NCBI GenBank assembly: GCA_020080175.1
Contig: JAGHQL010000003.1
Location: forward strand, 62,001-126,000
Reading direction: 5' to 3'
DNA: 64,000 nt
Source of the DNA: Glutinoglossum americanum
Lineage: Eukaryota > Ascomycota > Geoglossomycetes > Geoglossales > Geoglossaceae
In this document: positions 10,341 through 21,762 of the stretch, piece by piece
Layout: every line of letters begins with the position of its first letter
Position numbering within the stretch: position 1 is the stretch's first letter
The notes under the pieces: generated by a model
Told to the model about the DNA's origin: nothing
Databases searched by the model: none
What the model saw: only the letters and a program-made list of their open reading frames with translations
Translations under genes and position numbers: made by a program

Positions 10341-11306
10341 ATGCAATGGGTGACGGCCCTTGCAGTTCCACTCGCCATTGGCATCTCATGGTTTTACACT
10401 CTGCTCGTCCAGCGCAACGTGTTTCCCAAGTTACGGAACAAGCGCATTTGTCTCCTGATCGCACACCCCGATGATGAAGCTATGTTCTTTGCGCCCACCG
10501 TCCTAGCCCTGACCGAACCGCTACTGGGGAATCATGTCAAGATCCTCTGCTTGTCGAGCGGTATGTCTATCATTACATCAGTTCTAGGGAGATATTCTCA
10601 TTCTTTTTACATTTTCAGGGGACGCGGATGGGTTGGGCGAAACGAGGAAAAAGGAACTCGTGAAAAGCGGCCGTTTGCTAGGTTTACGAAATGATGACGA
10701 TGTTTTCGTAGTGGAGAACAAGTGAGTGTGACCATTGGCATTTTCCACGTCGCCGATGCATATTAAACTGTTACGTGTTCTAGGGATCTACCAGATAGCA
10801 TGTCGGCATCGTGGGACCCCAAGCTCATATCAAGCCTCCTTGCCCACGCATTCGCTCCCAAGATCAACAGCACATCCATGAGCCAGAGTCCCGAAGCCAC
10901 TATTGATATCCTCATCACTTTTGACAAACATGGCGTCAGCTCCCATCCAAACCACATCGCCCTCCACCATGGTGCTCGTCACTTCCTCTCAAGCATCATG
11001 AAGTTTCACCCCGGTTATCGCTGCCCCGTCACGCTCTACACGCTCAGGTCAACTTCTCTAATTAGGAAATATATCTCGATCCTCGACGCAGTGATTACCA
11101 TTTTGCAGACCCTGGCTCGCCGTGGAGAACTAGAGAAAGATCCTCCTGCCCCACTACTGTTCGTGAGTTCGCCTGTCGGGTACACAACAGCACAGAGTGC
11201 GATGACCAAGGCTCATAAGAGTCAGATGCGGTGGTTTCGCTGGGGGTGGATTGCACTAAGCCGCTACATGGTTATTAACGATTTAAAGTTAGAGGAAGCG
11301 CTGTGA
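10341..11306 (+). CDS. GPI12: N-acetylglucosaminyl-phosphatidylinositol de-N-acetylase (PIG-L)
   Basis: Three exons (10341-10560, 10619-10721, 10784-11306) give 281 residues. An N-terminal membrane anchor (~1-22, VTALAVPLAIGISWFYTLL) precedes the LmbE-type fold. The zinc/catalytic motif AHPDDEAMFF is near residue 42, and the second metal-binding motif, HGVSSHPNHIALHHG, is in exon 3. The enzyme removes the acetyl group from GlcNAc-PI, the second step of GPI-anchor synthesis, on the cytosolic face of the ER. Exon 2 encodes DADGLGETRKKELVKSG, the conserved stretch after the first strand. Both introns keep phase and are 58 and 62 bp long. All expected catalytic motifs are present. Confidence 0.93.
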
Positions 11307-11629
11307 CTTGTTTCTCGGGGTTGGGGGTTGGCGGGCCATGTTTGCACTTACCTGGTCGGGCAGATATGTGTACGATGAGTTTGTTAGACTGTACAAAAAA
11401 GTCCCACTGTTTGTTTACCAAACTAATATGGCGAGGTTAACATCCTCAATGTAGCAGAGACCCGAGGTCTTGAATGAAAAGGAGAGCCTGATGTGTGAAA
11501 CGGCTTGACTTAGGGCCAGCTATGCCATAGTGCAATCGAAATTCGATCCCGAAAGTGCAATAACAGTCAGATACCAGGAGCACCACCAATGGCCAAGCGA
11601 TAAATTCCTGCCAAGTTTTCAAATTCGCA
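11307..11629. other. Tail-to-tail spacer, nothing seen
   Basis: A 323-bp space between the GPI12 stop and the stop of the convergent coiled-coil gene. No feature is recognised. Confidence 0.5.
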
Positions 11630-13140
11630 TCAAAACAAATCCTCCCCAGCTAGGATTTGCCATCCAATCAGTCTCCAAATCTCTTGCACGAAGAACCCCG
11701 GAGTGCATATGCGCGAGCCTGACTCTTCCCAGTAGTTGTCTACTGGATCATTGCGGCCTCCGTTGGAAAGAGCTGGCATCTTGAGCCCATCGAATTCCTC
11801 CGCATCCTCGCCGAAGATCCCCCTGAGAAAAGTTGATCGGATGCGCGCCTTCGCCTCGTTAAGAAGCGATTGGCATTCATGCCCTTTTGGAGTGTCACTA
11901 GTCCGTCCCAATAACTTACAGGCTGGATTGCTGTCATAAAGGTCCCCCATCACTCGCTCCAGCAACCAAATCAAGTACCAGGCTTCCTCCTGCCTGGAGC
12001 CCTCGTCCTGCTCCTCCGAAAGGTTCTTGCCTTTAGCACTGTCTTTTATCAGGCCATCAAGTGACGAGTTTGCCAATTCTTCACCGAATACAAAGTAGGA
12101 GACTTTTTGGCCAAGGCGTGTGAAAAGGACGAAGTGAAACCCTTCATACAGCTCTGCATGGCCTTTTCGTGTCGGGTCCAAAACGCCGACCATACTTATG
12201 AGAAGCTTTGATAATTGCACACGAATCTCCTCCGTGTGTGGAGTGACGAGCAAAGGGTTGCCACCAGCACCCGCACCATCTTCAGTTTTCTTGGGAGCCG
12301 GCACTGACAGGTCTCTTTTGGGACCACATTCCATCATTGGCTTGAAGCTAAGGCAATCCATCATATCGGCGAAAAGTTTGACAAAACTGTAGATAACATT
12401 TCCTTGCGGGCTGCTTTCCTCGGAACTAGCAACAATATCTAGGCCCTTTAGAAGGTATTTGAAGACCTTGAAAAAGCTCTTAAACACTTCTCCAATTTGC
12501 TGGCCCTTCATTTCCTGAGTGAGAGGCCCGATACGATTTGCACCACGAAACCGGCATGTGTTGGCTGCAAGCGCCTGGTCTTTTCTTCCCTGGATCATAG
12601 CGTGAATAGAGTATAATACTTTTGCCATTGCGGATGAGGCATAGATTAGGGTTTTCGACAACTCAGAGGTATCAGAATTGCTCGACTTCATCAGCCGGCG
12701 AAGACATTGTGTGTGAAATATCAGAGGCACCACTGTGAGCAGTATTAGATGGAGTTTCTTACCTATAAATTGTTAGGAATCAGCTCACCATCTGCAATTG
12801 GACTAAATGTACTAAATGCGGTTTCAAAGACTTCTGCAGTTCCTAGTCCTGAATGCTGCCGCGAACCGGATATCTGGCCAATGCCTTCTGCATCACTCTT
12901 CCTTCGTCTCTTGCGAGGATGCTCAGAGATCTGGCTTAGAGCTCTGATCTGTTCTACCAACGATTCATTTTGCTTCTCTAGCGCATACACCTTCTTTTTC
13001 AACTCCATTTCGCTACATTTAAGTGTATCATATTGCTCCTTCCAGAACTGAAGACCGTCGAGGTGACGATGCTCGCATGTTGCCGAGTCCACTTGACGAC
13101 CTTGCCTAATATGTCGTCTTAAATTGAAGACATAACCTAT
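11630..13140 (-). CDS. Conserved fungal coiled-coil protein of unknown function (5' end unresolved)
   Basis: Two well-supported exons are joined across a ~56-bp intron near 12734-12790 (reading PIAD|VVPLIFHTQ). The N-terminal part has DSATCEHRHLDGLQFWKEQY, then a coiled coil (MELKKKVYALEKQNESLVEQI) and a basic nuclear-signal-like patch (PRKRRRKS). The C-terminal ~370 residues are helical, ending in FFVQEIWRLIGWQIL. A similar layout (CEHRHLDGLxFWK, coiled coil, KRRRK) occurs in many uncharacterised Pezizomycotina proteins; I know no function. No in-frame ATG precedes the conserved part, and the sequence just upstream (GACTAATCAG) looks like a 3' splice site. At least one 5' exon beyond ~13140 is therefore missing from this model. 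Confidence 0.7.
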
Positions 13141-14523
13141 GCACTGATTAGTCGATGCGAAGTGGGTTTGAAAAGGTGTAAGAAATAGTGGCAACGACCT
13201 CGGAGTGTGATTGCCGGCGGCTTGGATTTAAGTAACACAAGCGCAAACCCAAGCCTAAAATCCAAAGATTTTACGCTGGTTATGCTTGGGAAGACCTCCT
13301 TGCGAGTGGCACCGTTACCTTCCATCTCAATTAGTTTTGTTAATAGGCTGTCCCTCACTGGGAAACTGAACCCAGAACCTGACCCCCTATATCTTTAGTG
13401 GCACTTCTAAGTAGACAGGAGCCGCTCGGTCTACTGCACTATAGATTCCGGTTTGTGGCGCGGAAAATTCTGGAAGATCTTGAAGTTTGGTGAGTGCGAG
13501 AGGACGTTATTTTTCGGTAGCTGCTATGCCACTATCCTCCTATCCATGTGGTCGTCTAACGGAGCACATACTGTCGCAAAGTTGTATCGAAGTATATGCT
13601 ACGTAAGATACTTTAGCCCAACGCGAGGGAAATGAAGGATGCCCTTCATTTGTGTCCACGAAGATCTTGCTCGAACAATCCGTCTTGATTACACACGGAA
13701 ACAAAGAAGGGCGTTGTAGTTCGTTGATTGTTTTACCTTAGGAAGCATACCTTATACCTCATACCGATTTAATTTACCTTGCTCGTACACACAATTATCT
13801 TGAGGTCGGCGTTTGAACCAATGCGTGGTACATTGTAGAACAGAGCGGGTTCATATCTCTGCATATTGCTATCCTTGTCTTCATGCACAGACAGTGTATC
13901 CCAAAAGCAGTCACCCCATCGATGTTTAATGAGGGCCTTGCCAAAAGAAGTCCCTATGGGGGTCAGAACAAGGTGTGCCTAAGTCTATGTGTAGATCGGA
14001 GCAGATTGTGGAGTGTGAAGTGTGAAGTGCAGTTGGAACGTTATGTAGAGAACCGTGTCATGTGCAGCGGTTGTTGTATCAAGTCTCTATATCAAATGAC
14101 GGGAGCAGGAACAAGGAACCGATGAGCAATGCGTTCTGGACTTTTCTCAGTTTCGGCTATTCACCTTTGGCGGGCGCTATCATGCTATGCTGCAATCCTT
14201 GCCCGTCCCGCCCTCTCCACGTTTGCTCGCTGAACTTTCTCGTATCACGTCTAATCTCCAACATCTCGGGTCTTGTGAGATGTCCAGCTCTCAATCGCAC
14301 TTCGCAAAGGAGACTGAGCGAGCGAGTCCCTGTCGCATCTGAAATACATAGAGTGCTCGTAATATCTACGGCCTCGCTCAAGGATAGAGTGCCCCTGACC
14401 CTCACCCTTGGATCGAGATTCTTGGCTTGGCACGCCCAAACGGATTCTCTGCAACAGACCATTGCGAACTACAGCACACGCTCTTTGTACCGGACTTGAA
14501 CGTCAATCGGCCGAGGAGACGCA
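13141..14523. other. Head-to-head spacer, probable missing 5' exon and promoters
   Basis: A space of 1.4 kb. Its left part should contain the unfound first exon(s) of the minus-strand coiled-coil gene; its right part is upstream of the ADF-H/PH gene. A 145-codon plus-strand frame at 14062-14499 shows no family resemblance. Confidence 0.4.
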
Positions 14524-17500
14524 ATGTCTCTCAATGGGCTCGATAACCCAAATGTGATTGAGGCATACGAGGCGGCAGCAGCTGAGCCAGGAGGATGGTA
14601 GGTTCAGACCCAGGACTTCGCCTCTAATTGTCGAGCGCTTCCTTTGCTTCGTGCTGAGTCTATGAATGTTAATGGAGTATTTTTCGCCAGGTTCCTTCTA
14701 AAATACGTGTCGAGGGATGAAGTAGAACTGCTGGGTCGTGGAAGCAGCGGCGTCGTAGAAATTAGGGGAATTATTTCACAGTATACCGAAGAGTCTCCTC
14801 TCTATGGCTTCATCCGTTACCGCCGGAGGAGTATCCTTATTAAATACGTGCCTGAAATGACATCTCGACTCGTTCAGGGTGAGTCGCAAATGCTATCTTC
14901 TACATCTGTTTTTCATTTGATATCATTGGTTTACTAACTATCTATTCTACAGCCCGGGTGACTGTCCACTTCCAAGCAATCACCGAGCGGTTTTCACCGT
15001 ACGATACAATATTCCCAATCTCAGTTCCTAGAGAGCTCAATGACACATCCTTATCATCTGCATGTTCGCTACACACAGCGACTGGTTCCACATCATCGTC
15101 TAACAGCTCTCTCCGCCGAAGGAGGCTTGTGGAGATTACCGAGGATGCTGAAGAACATCTAGCTGCGCAACCTAAGAACGCTCCCCCCGCTATGGCTTCT
15201 GCTGCTGAAGAAAGACCGCAGACTGCTGCAGGGCCGGGGCCAATCGTAAAGGAGGATGAGATGAAATCAATTAGAGTTATTGAGCCAGAAGATCGTGGTG
15301 CCATGGATGTGACTGCGTCTTCAAGTCTTTCTCCGAGGTCGGCAAAGCGCCCCAGGTTCGAGAGCTCTCTTTCTCCCCCGCATGGTCACAAGACATCTCC
15401 AACAGCAGACTCTATCCATATCCCTCACTCACGGCGGAATGAAGACCACCGAGCATCCACCAACTCAGTGAGACCGTCGACGCGAGACCTATATAGTAGT
15501 TATTCATATACCTCTAAGCCTAAAATCAAGCTCGGGCCGCGACCCTCCCTGGATACTGGCGGACGGCCATTTACATCCGGGTCAGCCTCACGTCAACATG
15601 AACCGCGACCTGTCTCGACCCTTCCTGCTGGCATTCGTATTCCGCGAAAGAACTCAACTCGGCCGCGATCACAATACTCAAATCCTGTTGCTAGGGATGT
15701 GCCTCCTCTGCCTGCTAATCTCAGCGCCTCTCTTTCACCTATGGATCCACCCACAAGACCGACCACTAGCCCTGGGATAAGTCCGGCAACACCGCCCCCG
15801 CCGATGCCTATAAAGTTGCCTCTAAAGTCGCCGTCCATGACTCCCGAAAAGCAAAAATTGATGAAGGCGTTGCAACTGCGAAAAAAGCAAATGAGCGCAT
15901 CGCCGCAGGAGCCAGTCGCTGCAGATACGGCATCGGAAAAGACTGAGACAGGTCAGTCTCATGCCAATGGTGAACCGGGAGCAACGAGTCAGAACGAAAC
16001 AGTTAGCAACGTGCAGGAAACCGCAATGGACACCGTAATAGCTGAATCCGAGGGAAGCCTTGAGCAGACGTTGGCAGGGCATGTTGCGGAATTGGCTTCT
16101 ATTGGTTCAACTTCCACGCGTGGCTCTGTAGACGAATTGTCGCAATCGACTAAGGGTTCATCTATCTCCAAGGGGACCCAGTCAACAGAAATGGAGGCAG
16201 CCTCTAGCCCAGCCAAGCAACACGCCTTGGAGTCCTTGACGTGTACAGATCCTACCCCGGCAAGCTTAGTACCTATGTCGAACCAAACGAAAGATATCGA
16301 CCCATCGAGGAGGGACGGTAGGCTTTGGCTAGATATTGGAGCGCCGGGCATGGAGGCAAATGGAAGGCGTGATGTCTCCACCTTAACCTCTTTGATGCCC
16401 GAGGCCGTGCCTCTGCCTCTCGCGGAAGAACATGAGATTGTAGATCTCGAAGGTGACTCGAGAAGGGATGAGACACGAGAACCGAGAACTTCGGTGGTAT
16501 ATGCAAACGATTCAGCATTGAAGGAGGAAAGCGGCGTCGGCGGCGTTCAAGACCAACATAGAGTTGATGTGAATAGCTCCTGGCAAGCGCCTGTCGAGTC
16601 AATATGTCCCGATCAAGAAATCGATCCCTCCGAGGATTGTTTTCTCTCAGACGACTCTTTCATTGACGAACTAGATACAGTTACTGTCCAAGAAGCTAAA
16701 CCGATACTGGTCACCAAGTCGCCAGTGACCAAGTCTCCTATTTCGCCAGTTTTCCCGCCTGTTTCACCTGCACTACCAAATCCAATCCCCGACAACCGCA
16801 AGGCAAGAGGCAATCAATCGCACATAACATCTCGAACGGTTTCCAATCCTGTTCGACTGCAAAAACCACCTAAACCCTTGATATCAACAACGGAAATACC
16901 AGTCATAGAGACTGCACGTTCAGTATCAGCATCTTTTTTGAGTAGCGCTCGGTCTAGCCATGCTCCAACGCTCTCAGCCAAAAAGGTCAATGTCTCCTCC
17001 GGAATATCGCAAAGAATCAAAGCCCTGGAACTGCGTTCCGGCAGGCTCAGTGCTCCTGCTACGCCGCCGTTATCTTCCACAGCCGCACCAAATTCTCCAG
17101 GACTTCCCGCAGCCCGGAGACCGAGCATAAAGTCTTCTAATTTAACTCCAGACTCGAAGCCGAATACACCCGCAGGATCGGTTCTTACCCCTTCTTCTTC
17201 CCCATCCCCATCTCCAGAACCGCTCAAAATACAGACTCAGACTCTCCCGCCACCTCAGCAAAGTATCACCAAAGCAACCCCTCACAATCAGCAAAAATCC
17301 CGCCCCGAATCTATTTCGGTTATCGCAAGGATTATCCGTGACGATAGTTCACTATCAGGATCCGACTCTAAGGATAACCCTCCGCATGAGCTTCACCAAA
17401 GTCCTCTCATTATTGAGCATCAACAAGGCTCGTCCTCTCCCTTGAGCGCGAGGGCAGGATCATCAACTATCGAACGACCATCGTCAGTTCTCTCATCTAG

Positions 17501-18388
17501 CCCATCATCGAGACCAAACTCCTCTTCCCCTACTCTTAGCAGACCAGCTTCTATAGTGAGTAAACAATCAACAGGGAGCCGCGGCAGAAGTGAAAAGAGG
17601 TCTTCACAACAGAGGAGAGGCTCATCCGCTAGCGGCAATACAACTAAAGAAGACAAAAGAGAATCCAAGAAGAGTCGCCTTCTTCGTCGGATGTCGTCTC
17701 TTTCGTCATCATCACGCAAAAGCTTTGCTCATGCAATCAGCCCTACCCTCAAAGAGGAACCTCCTTTCGAGCCAGAGCCTGTACCCGAGATAGTGAGGCC
17801 AGCTAATCTTCTCGAGGGTTGGGTGAACGTACAGCTGCCAGACACACTCGTCAGTCTCCCTCTTGTTCTTATCGTCATTTCGAGCGAGTAGCTAATACCC
17901 ACATCCTTCAGTTATGGAGGCGGAGATGCCTCAAGCTTGACTCTCAGGGTTACATTTTCCTAAGCCAGTCCCAAACGAATGAGGTACCATAAACTTTTCA
18001 TTTGCCTACCTCGCTAGCCAAAGCCAGGCTGCTTACAAATTCATCCACCGCCAGAACTCACAGCCAATCCGACAATACCATCTTTCCAACTTCAAAGCCG
18101 TTGTCGTCCCAGATCGCGATATGGAAGAATTGCCCTACAGTAAGTGATTTCAGGAACAGCTAGAGGGCTGGGTGGGCCTAGACTAACCGTACATAGGTGT
18201 TATTCTCGAACTTTGTGATGGTGGATCTCTACAGTGCGCTTGCCAAAACGCCATCGAGCAGGCGCAAGTTCTAAAGAGTAAGATGCATCCACAATTTTCT
18301 TCCTACTACAGACTCTGCTACAATACTAACACAACACAATCCAGAAATGAGAGATTGCTACCAGAACTTGGTTGCGTACGGTCGTTGA
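14524..18388 (+). CDS. ADF-H (cofilin-homology) and PH domain protein with long disordered middle
   Basis: Seven exons (14524-14597, 14691-14878, 14953-17849, 17912-17983, 18028-18139, 18197-18277, 18345-18388) sum to 3468 nt, 1155 residues. Residues ~1-140 form an ADF-H-like domain (GRGSSGVVEIRGII, LYGFIRYRRRSILIKYVPE, ARVTVHFQAITERFSPYD). About 880 residues follow that are rich in Ser, Pro and Thr and look disordered, with repeated SP/TP sites. The last ~120 residues form a PH-like domain (LLEGWVNVQLPDT, LLWRRRCLKLDSQGYIFLS, FKAVVVPDRD, VILELCDGG). ADF-H domains bind actin and PH domains bind phosphoinositides, so an actin-membrane linker is inferred. Intron 3 uses GTCAGT, and without it the frame would stop before the PH domain. 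It is a conserved fungal family without a name I can give. Confidence 0.82.
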
Positions 18389-19513
18389 CCTCGTTCCATT
18401 GTACCTACTATTAATCTATCAATTGCTATAACCTCCCCTAGCTTCGCCTCTTATTTATTACGCCCCGATCTTCAATTCTACAAACTCGACTCGGCTAGAC
18501 CCCTCGGATCAGGATATGATTTCCTTCTGAGTGGATGACATTATATGATAGTACGATTGGTGTTTGGTGGTTTAAATATTTCATTTGTCCTTACTAGCTT
18601 TCCCTTAGATGGATTATTGTCATAAAACCTATTTCCTTATCAGATTCATGGCTTCACGGCCTCACATACCCAACTCGGACTTTTCCCCTAGTGCATCTAG
18701 TCCAGACAAAAACTAGACATCTCTCGCATAGAGCGACAAGCCCACGGATTCACTTCCTCGTTCTTGAATTGTGGGTGTCTATTAAGGTCTCATTCGTTGT
18801 TTGTATAAACAATAAGAGTCATTGTAAACCAATGTTACGATACATGGTTCTCGCCACGCTGATAAATTACCAGTGGTCTAGAGATCTTCCCGATCAGTTA
18901 ACTTTATCAAACACCTAACGGTATGCTCAGCATCGGGCAAAACTACGGTGCGTCTCCTAGTTATATCTAAGCCCCTCACATCGACTAGTCTCAACGAGAA
19001 CTCAGTCATCTAGAATATAATGCGTCCGGATCTTCATTAGAAGTTCTAGACCCGTCTCCCACCTCATATGGGGACGAAGAACCACGGAAGGACCGCGGTG
19101 TGTAATTTATAATACATCCTCAAAAGAAAAAAAAGTAGCTTAAGAAACCTCATTATTTGGAATTTCCCACGTGTATCAGCGGGGTGTGTTGGGGAAAAGA
19201 TGGATAAGATATGTAGAGAGACAGGTGCTGATTATGCAAGGTGGTTTTTTATACAGGTTTTTCATCGGGTGAAGGATATAACACTTCCTTTCCCGTGTTG
19301 GAATGATGACGAAGAGGAAAAGAAACAGGTGGTTGCTGTTCCACGATAGGGGTTAGTGTATATGTCGATCAAGGGGGCCATTCATTTTTCATTATAAGAT
19401 GGGAAAACATCCATCTCGAGTGTCAAAGACCCCTAAGGGGGGATAAGCCATAGGGGCTAATGCTCGCTAAAAGATGCCTTTAGAAGAAAAGAAAAAAAAT
19501 CAGAAAAGACTTA
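18389..19513. other. Tail-to-tail spacer, nothing seen
   Basis: A 1.1-kb AT-leaning space between the ADF-H/PH and tandem-PH genes, which converge. No coding or RNA feature is recognised. Confidence 0.5.
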
Positions 19514-20930
19514 TCAACGAAGTGCCGGAGGGGCCAATGCTCCTTGATGGGCTGCCCGCTTCCGGTCAGCTTCTTTCCTTTTTGCGAGGAGGCTTTTGAG
19601 GGCTCCAAGCCATTTGTCGAGCGACTCCTCGTCTGGCGCGCAGAAGCGGTACCTCTTCTCCTCGGCGATGAGCTCCATGCAGTGGGATTTGCTCTTGGAT
19701 ATCGGGTCGATCTCGACAGCGCTGATGATACTTGGTAGAGGGATGATCAGCTGCGCACTGTATTCCTATTTCGGGTTAAAAACTTAGGTAAGCTTTGTAC
19801 ATTTTACTCAGACGATATTCAGAAACCTACTTCGTCATTCTTATAGAACGTTAGATTTTTAGGTCTGAGGACTACCCATGTCTTCTTCCACTTTCGGACC
19901 TTCGCCTTTGTAGTGAGGCTGAAGAGGTATCCATGCCACACTACGCGCTCTTCCTCCTGGTTAATTTCAAAACCACTGGCTTGGCTCAAGTTTCGTGCTG
20001 CATCTTGCCGTTGTAGGGCATCTTGCTGAGGGAGTGATAACGAAGACGAGCCACGGACACCTCCGGGGGCCACGGTGTCGGAAAGATCGGAATACGATCC
20101 TAGCTCGTTCCCAGAGTATTCTAGGTTCTGGCTTTGCATGCTTGGGACGGTCCTGATACCGGCTCTCTTCGCCGTCGCCCTCGAGCCAATCGGTGGTAGT
20201 TCCGCAGGCTCAGGTGAACTGGAACCCAGCCTCTCCTCCTTCCATCGCCGCTGCTCCTCCACGGCCTTCTCAAAGCCTTTGTCTAAACCGTGCTGCCCCC
20301 CAGGACTAGCAAGAAACATCTCCTCCTCCTCCTCTTCAATCCGAGCTTCGCGCCGTATGAGTTCAGCCCATTCTTGAGCTTCTTTATCAGATGATGCCTG
20401 CAGATGATAATTTCGAGACGGTGAGAAAAGGCCGAACATATGATGGCGCTTTTGTTTCCGGTCCTTGAGAAAGGCGACAGCTGTGAGTTCTGACAGATCG
20501 ATCTGATGTCGCAATTTGCTCTCTTCAGAATTCTTGTAGATGGAGAGCAGATTTGGTCGCAGGACGAGATAGATAGGCTTCCATGTCTGTTATTGGAAAT
20601 TAATGGTCAGCAATCGCTAATTGACGGTGATACTGTCGGCACATGGTATATCGAAGCAGCAAATAAACGAACCTTGGTCTTGCGAGTGCGCTTCTGTACG
20701 ATTCCACACTTCAGGACCCGATCGAATTCGAAACTGCCATTTTGGTTTACAGGCGAGAAAGTGTCGAGGCTAAGGTGTATGTTTCTAGCAGAATTGCCTA
20801 GTTTTGTAAAAGGATGTGGTAAAGCCGCAGAGAGGGACGACGAAAGCTGGAGGCCTGACCATCCAGGCACTTGTCGTGATTTTGGTAGTGCCGAGGAGGC
20901 CTGCGGAGTCTGTAGTAGTATTTCGGTCAT
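19514..20930 (-). CDS. Tandem PH-domain protein (Opy1-like)
   Basis: Three exons (about 20674-20930, 19828-20583, 19514-19765). PH domain 1 spans the first intron: FDRVLKCGIVQKRTRKTK joined to TWKPIYLVLRPNLLSIYK, then LFSPSRNYHLQASSDKEA and QEWAELIRREA. A charged, Ser-rich linker of ~120 residues follows. PH domain 2 runs VVWHGYLFSLTTKAKVRKWK, TWVVLRPKNLTFYKNDE, then YSAQLIIPLPSIISAVEID and YRFCAPDEESLDKWLGALK. Two PH domains with the terminal Trp of each helix are as in yeast Opy1, a PI(4,5)P2-binding regulator at the plasma membrane. Orthology is likely but not proven. The start ATG before TEILLQTPQ is the most upstream reasonable one. Intron 1 has a GTTCGT donor. Confidence 0.82.
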
Positions 20931-21762
20931 CTCGATCGAAGCTATGCGCCGAGATGTAGTGGCCGTCGAGAGATGCGACCCGATTGTCGCTGATTGAACT
21001 GGGCGCCGACTCAATCGACAGGAAGCAATTTGTTGACCGGCAACACTCGAAGGCCAGCTGGCACAAGCTGATGGTATCCTTGCAGGCAATTTGCACCCGT
21101 CAGGTCCGAGGGAGTTGATACGAAAGAGTGAAGGCGAAATTGGAGCTGGAGCAGAGTTGGAGCGGAGCCAGAGTGGAGTTGAAGGGGAGAGATGGCGTGT
21201 TAATAAAACGGACAGCGAGTAATTTGTTTTTTTCGCATGGCCGTTAAAGCGTCGACGATCACCCTCGGCCGCAGGCAACGCACTTAGCAGTATTGAACCC
21301 AGCCTAAAGCCTACAGTAAAGCTAGGCCCAACTACAACTGGTGCAACGCCCCAAGGACCCCAAGTCTCTAGCCTGCAACGTTGAACCGGGTGTACGAGTA
21401 CCATACGAGTACCAAAGCATGTTGTACTTGGTACTGCACGGCTGCCCCGCAACGGTTTCGTGCTCGTTCGCCTGCAACCAACCGTTGCGGGTGCCGTCAC
21501 GAACTTCCACGCACGTTTCACCTGTTGCCCTGCACACACGACCTTCGCGCCCGGACTCCAAAATATCCCAGCGACAAAACTCGTCTCTGACACTTCAGGC
21601 TGTGGTAAAATAATAAAAAATTAGAAAAAAATAATATAGACACCGGCTGCTTGGTTACTTGGCGCATCCCGACTTTCTATTTTGATCTTGCCCATCTTGC
21701 TTCGTTCTCATGTTGCGCATCTGAGTGTTTGGCATTCGGAGCATAAGTGACCACTCGTCGCA
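20931..21762. promoter_or_regulatory. Head-to-head promoter region with a 12-bp inverted repeat
   Basis: An 832-bp space between the start codons of the tandem-PH gene and EFL1. It includes a TACGAGTACCA direct repeat near 21391-21413 and a perfect 12-bp inverted repeat (21446-21457 with 21480-21491). The minus-strand frame stays open through part of it but shows no conserved sequence. Confidence 0.45.
21446..21491. repeat. Perfect 12-bp inverted repeat, 22-nt loop
   Basis: The left arm CCCGCAACGGTT at 21446-21457 is exactly complementary to AACCGTTGCGGG at 21480-21491. It lies about 270 bp before the EFL1 start codon and could be a hairpin or a dimer-factor site; CCGTTG is Myb-like. Confidence 0.6.
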
